From positions 2,170,001 through 2,234,000 of the forward strand of contig NC_015321.1 in NCBI RefSeq assembly GCF_000194605.1: 64,000 nt of DNA. The letters are read 5' to 3'. The first letter of the stretch is position 1, and the number at the start of each line of letters is the position of its first letter. Source of the DNA: Fluviicola taffensis DSM 16823 (GTDB lineage: Bacteria > Bacteroidota > Bacteroidia > Flavobacteriales_D > Crocinitomicaceae). Shown in pieces: positions 62,528-64,000 of the stretch. A program made the translations under genes and the position numbers. Under the pieces are notes generated by a model. It worked only from the letters and a program-made list of their open reading frames with translations, did not search any database and was not told the origin of the DNA.

Positions 62528-62797
62528 ATGGCACATAAAAAAGGAGTCGGTAGTTCCAAAAACGGTCGCGAATCACATAGCAAACGTCTAGGAGTGAAAA
62601 TTTTTGGTGGACAAGCTGCAATCGCTGGGAACATTATCGTTCGTCAACGCGGAACTGCGCACCACCCAGGAGTTAATGTTGGAATTGGAAAAGACCACAC
62701 ATTATACGCAATGACTGACGGAACAGTTGAGTTCCGTAAGAAAAGAGATAATCGTTCGTTTGTATCGGTAGTTCCATTTGAAACTACGGAAGCTTAA
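62528..62797 (+). CDS. rpmA: 50S ribosomal protein L27
   Basis: The 89-residue protein begins [24 protein letters not shown] and contains [26 protein letters not shown], the L27 signature. The N-terminal arm is of the short type without a cleavable extension. It is the second gene of the rplU-rpmA operon, and a strong terminator follows. Confidence 0.98.
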   Translation: MAHKKGVGSSKNGRESHSKRLGVKIFGGQAAIAGNIIVRQRGTAHHPGVNVGIGKDHTLYAMTDGTVEFRKKRDNRSFVSVVPFETTEA

Positions 62798-62820
62798 TCG
62801 AATAAAATACATTTTTGATA

Positions 62821-62856
62821 AAGGCGAATTCCGATAGTTTCGGAATTCGCCTTTTT
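62821..62856 (+). terminator. Terminator of rplU-rpmA
   Basis: AAGGCGAATTCCGA (62821-62834) pairs with TCGGAATTCGCCTT (62840-62853), followed by T. Confidence 0.85.
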
Positions 62857-62909
62857 ACGTTTTAATTTACCATCCCGATAACTATTGGGGCCATAAATTC
62901 AACTTGTTT

Positions 62910-64000
62910 ATGTTAGAAATGACCAAAATCCGCGCTGAACGTGATGAAATTATCACTGCTTTGAAAAAGCGCAACATCGATGTTACGGAAACAATTGATG
63001 CAATTATTGAAAAAGATCAACAATGGCGCGCTGCGAAAACGTCCATGGAATCTATTGCTTCTGAATTGAATAAGATAGCAAAGGAAATAGGTGAATTCTT
63101 TAAAACTGGTAAAACTGCAGAAGCTGAAGCGGCAAAAGCAAAAACTGCAGATTTAAAGCAAGATGAGCAGCAGTTGAAAACACAGGTAGATACGCTTGAA
63201 AATGACATCACGCAGTTACTTTATCAAATTCCAAACGTTCCGAACACTTTGGTTGTTGCTGGAAAAAATGAAGAAGATAACGAAACAATTGAAGTAGTTG
63301 GCGAGCCAGCAGTATTGCACAACAAGGCAGTTCCTCATTGGGAATTAACTAAGAAGTTTGATTTGATTGATTTCGAATTAGGAGTTAAAATTACAGGTGC
63401 AGGTTTCCCTGTTTACAGAGGGAAAGGTGCAAAATTGCAACGCGCATTGATTCAGTTTTTCTTGGACGAAGCAGAGAAAGCAGGTTACGAAGAATTCATC
63501 GTTCCTCACGTTGTGAATGAAGCAAGTGCTTATGGTACAGGTCAACTTCCAGATAAAGAAGGTCAGATGTATTACATGCCTGTTGATGAATTGTATATGA
63601 TCCCAACATCAGAAGTTCCATTAACAAATGTGTACCGCGATGTAGTGCTTCCTGATGAGAATTTCTCTATTAAAATGACGAGTTATACTCCTTGTTTCCG
63701 ACGTGAAGCAGGAAGTTATGGAGCACATGTTCGTGGATTGAATCGATTGCATCAATTTGATAAGGTGGAAATAGTTCGAATTGAGCATCCAAAAAATACA
63801 GATCGTGCGTTAACAGAAATGGTGAATCATGTGAAAGGATTATTGGAGAAATTAGGCTTGCATTATCGTATTTTGCGCTTGTGTGGTGGAGATACGGGCT
63901 TTGCATCTGCAATGACGTATGATTTTGAAGTGTTTTCTGCTGCACAAGAAAAATGGTTGGAAGTGAGTTCTTGCTCTCGTTTTGACACATTTCAAGCAAA
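62910..64000 (+). CDS. serS: Seryl-tRNA synthetase (3' truncated by the window)
   Basis: SerRS charges tRNA-Ser. The frame runs from the ATG at 62910 (MLEMTKIRAERDEI) to the window end without a stop, giving 363 residues of a usual 420 or so. The N-terminal 110 residues are the long coiled-coil arm that binds the tRNA extra arm. The class II core has the substrate-binding TSEVPLTN and the motif 2 loop CFRREAGSYGAHVRGLNRLHQFDK. The remaining part, including motif 3, lies outside the window. Confidence 0.95.
   Translation, partial: MLEMTKIRAERDEIITALKKRNIDVTETIDAIIEKDQQWRAAKTSMESIASELNKIAKEIGEFFKTGKTAEAEAAKAKTADLKQDEQQLKTQVDTLENDITQLLYQIPNVPNTLVVAGKNEEDNETIEVVGEPAVLHNKAVPHWELTKKFDLIDFELGVKITGAGFPVYRGKGAKLQRALIQFFLDEAEKAGYEEFIVPHVVNEASAYGTGQLPDKEGQMYYMPVDELYMIPTSEVPLTNVYRDVVLPDENFSIKMTSYTPCFRREAGSYGAHVRGLNRLHQFDKVEIVRIEHPKNTDRALTEMVNHVKGLLEKLGLHYRILRLCGGDTGFASAMTYDFEVFSAAQEKWLEVSSCSRFDTFQA

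Noticed and set aside
1-64000. tRNA genes, CRISPR arrays, insertion sequences, prophage
   Set aside because: I looked for T-loop-like GGTTCGAAT patterns, regularly spaced repeats, transposases and phage structural genes and found none. The tail-fibre-like gene at 9909 is of the kind found in Bacteroidota chromosomes and has no phage neighbours.

Overview
The window is chromosomal DNA from an AT-rich member of the Bacteroidota, most likely Flavobacteriales and plausibly of the Fluviicola/Crocinitomicaceae type. This is inferred from gene content, not from a database match. Pointers are many type IX secretion (T9SS) substrates with type A or type B C-terminal sorting domains, two genes or gene pairs of PorP/SprF or Wzi/RemB-like outer-membrane type, Bacteroidota families (IPExxxVDY, DUF6089, DUF420), a complete Bat operon, and promoters matching the Bacteroidota -7 consensus TAnnTTTG rather than the enterobacterial -10. 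I saw no tRNA, rRNA, CRISPR array, insertion sequence or prophage.

Layout. 1-2857: 3' part of a CotH-like/thrombospondin-type-3-repeat adhesin with a type B sorting domain, paired with a PorP/SprF gene. 3048-9740: housekeeping (purH, mreB, marC-like, purN, acpP-fabF-rnc). 9834-17497: an accessory cluster with a tail-fibre-like secreted protein behind a C10 tract, a 968-residue T9SS-exported alpha/beta hydrolase, four tandem paralogous lipoproteins (two with G11 tracts in frame), a truncated fifth copy, and a lipoprotein/membrane protein. 17668-25578: IPExxxVDY protein, pyk, a lamin-tail T9SS protein, a DEAD-box helicase, asd and a DUF6089 protein. 25750-31118 (minus strand): accessory and assembly genes of a cytochrome c oxidase (ctaB, two subunit III paralogues, subunit IV, two SCO proteins, DUF420). 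31119-31706: a gene-free gap with a candidate small RNA. 31707-35544 (minus): two paralogous outer-membrane barrels and cysQ. 35765-39301: deoC with a complete aldehyde dehydrogenase and a catalytically incomplete one. 39315-50778: mixed genes including gcvH, prfB, arsC, an arginine decarboxylase and several secreted or unknown proteins. 50744-58771: an ankyrin protein, then the Bat aerotolerance operon (moxR, DUF58, BatD-like, batA, batB, batC, batD). 58861-64000: a 55-residue membrane protein, a fasciclin lipoprotein, an M43-type metalloprotease, rplU-rpmA and the 5' part of serS.

The most striking region is 9.8-17.5 kb. All homopolymeric G/C tracts of nine or more bases that I found in the window lie there. 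The C10 tract puts the natural start codon of the first gene out of frame, and one extra C would restore a full signal peptide. Two G11 tracts sit at the same place in two lipoprotein paralogues, just where the near-identical N-terminal half gives way to the divergent C-terminal half. The paralogues are mosaic, and one duplicated copy carries the 3' end of the upstream hydrolase gene. I read this as a candidate slippage-controlled, recombining secreted-hydrolase/lipoprotein locus, possibly an effector-immunity arrangement. The sequence shows the tracts, duplications and overlaps directly; the function is inference.
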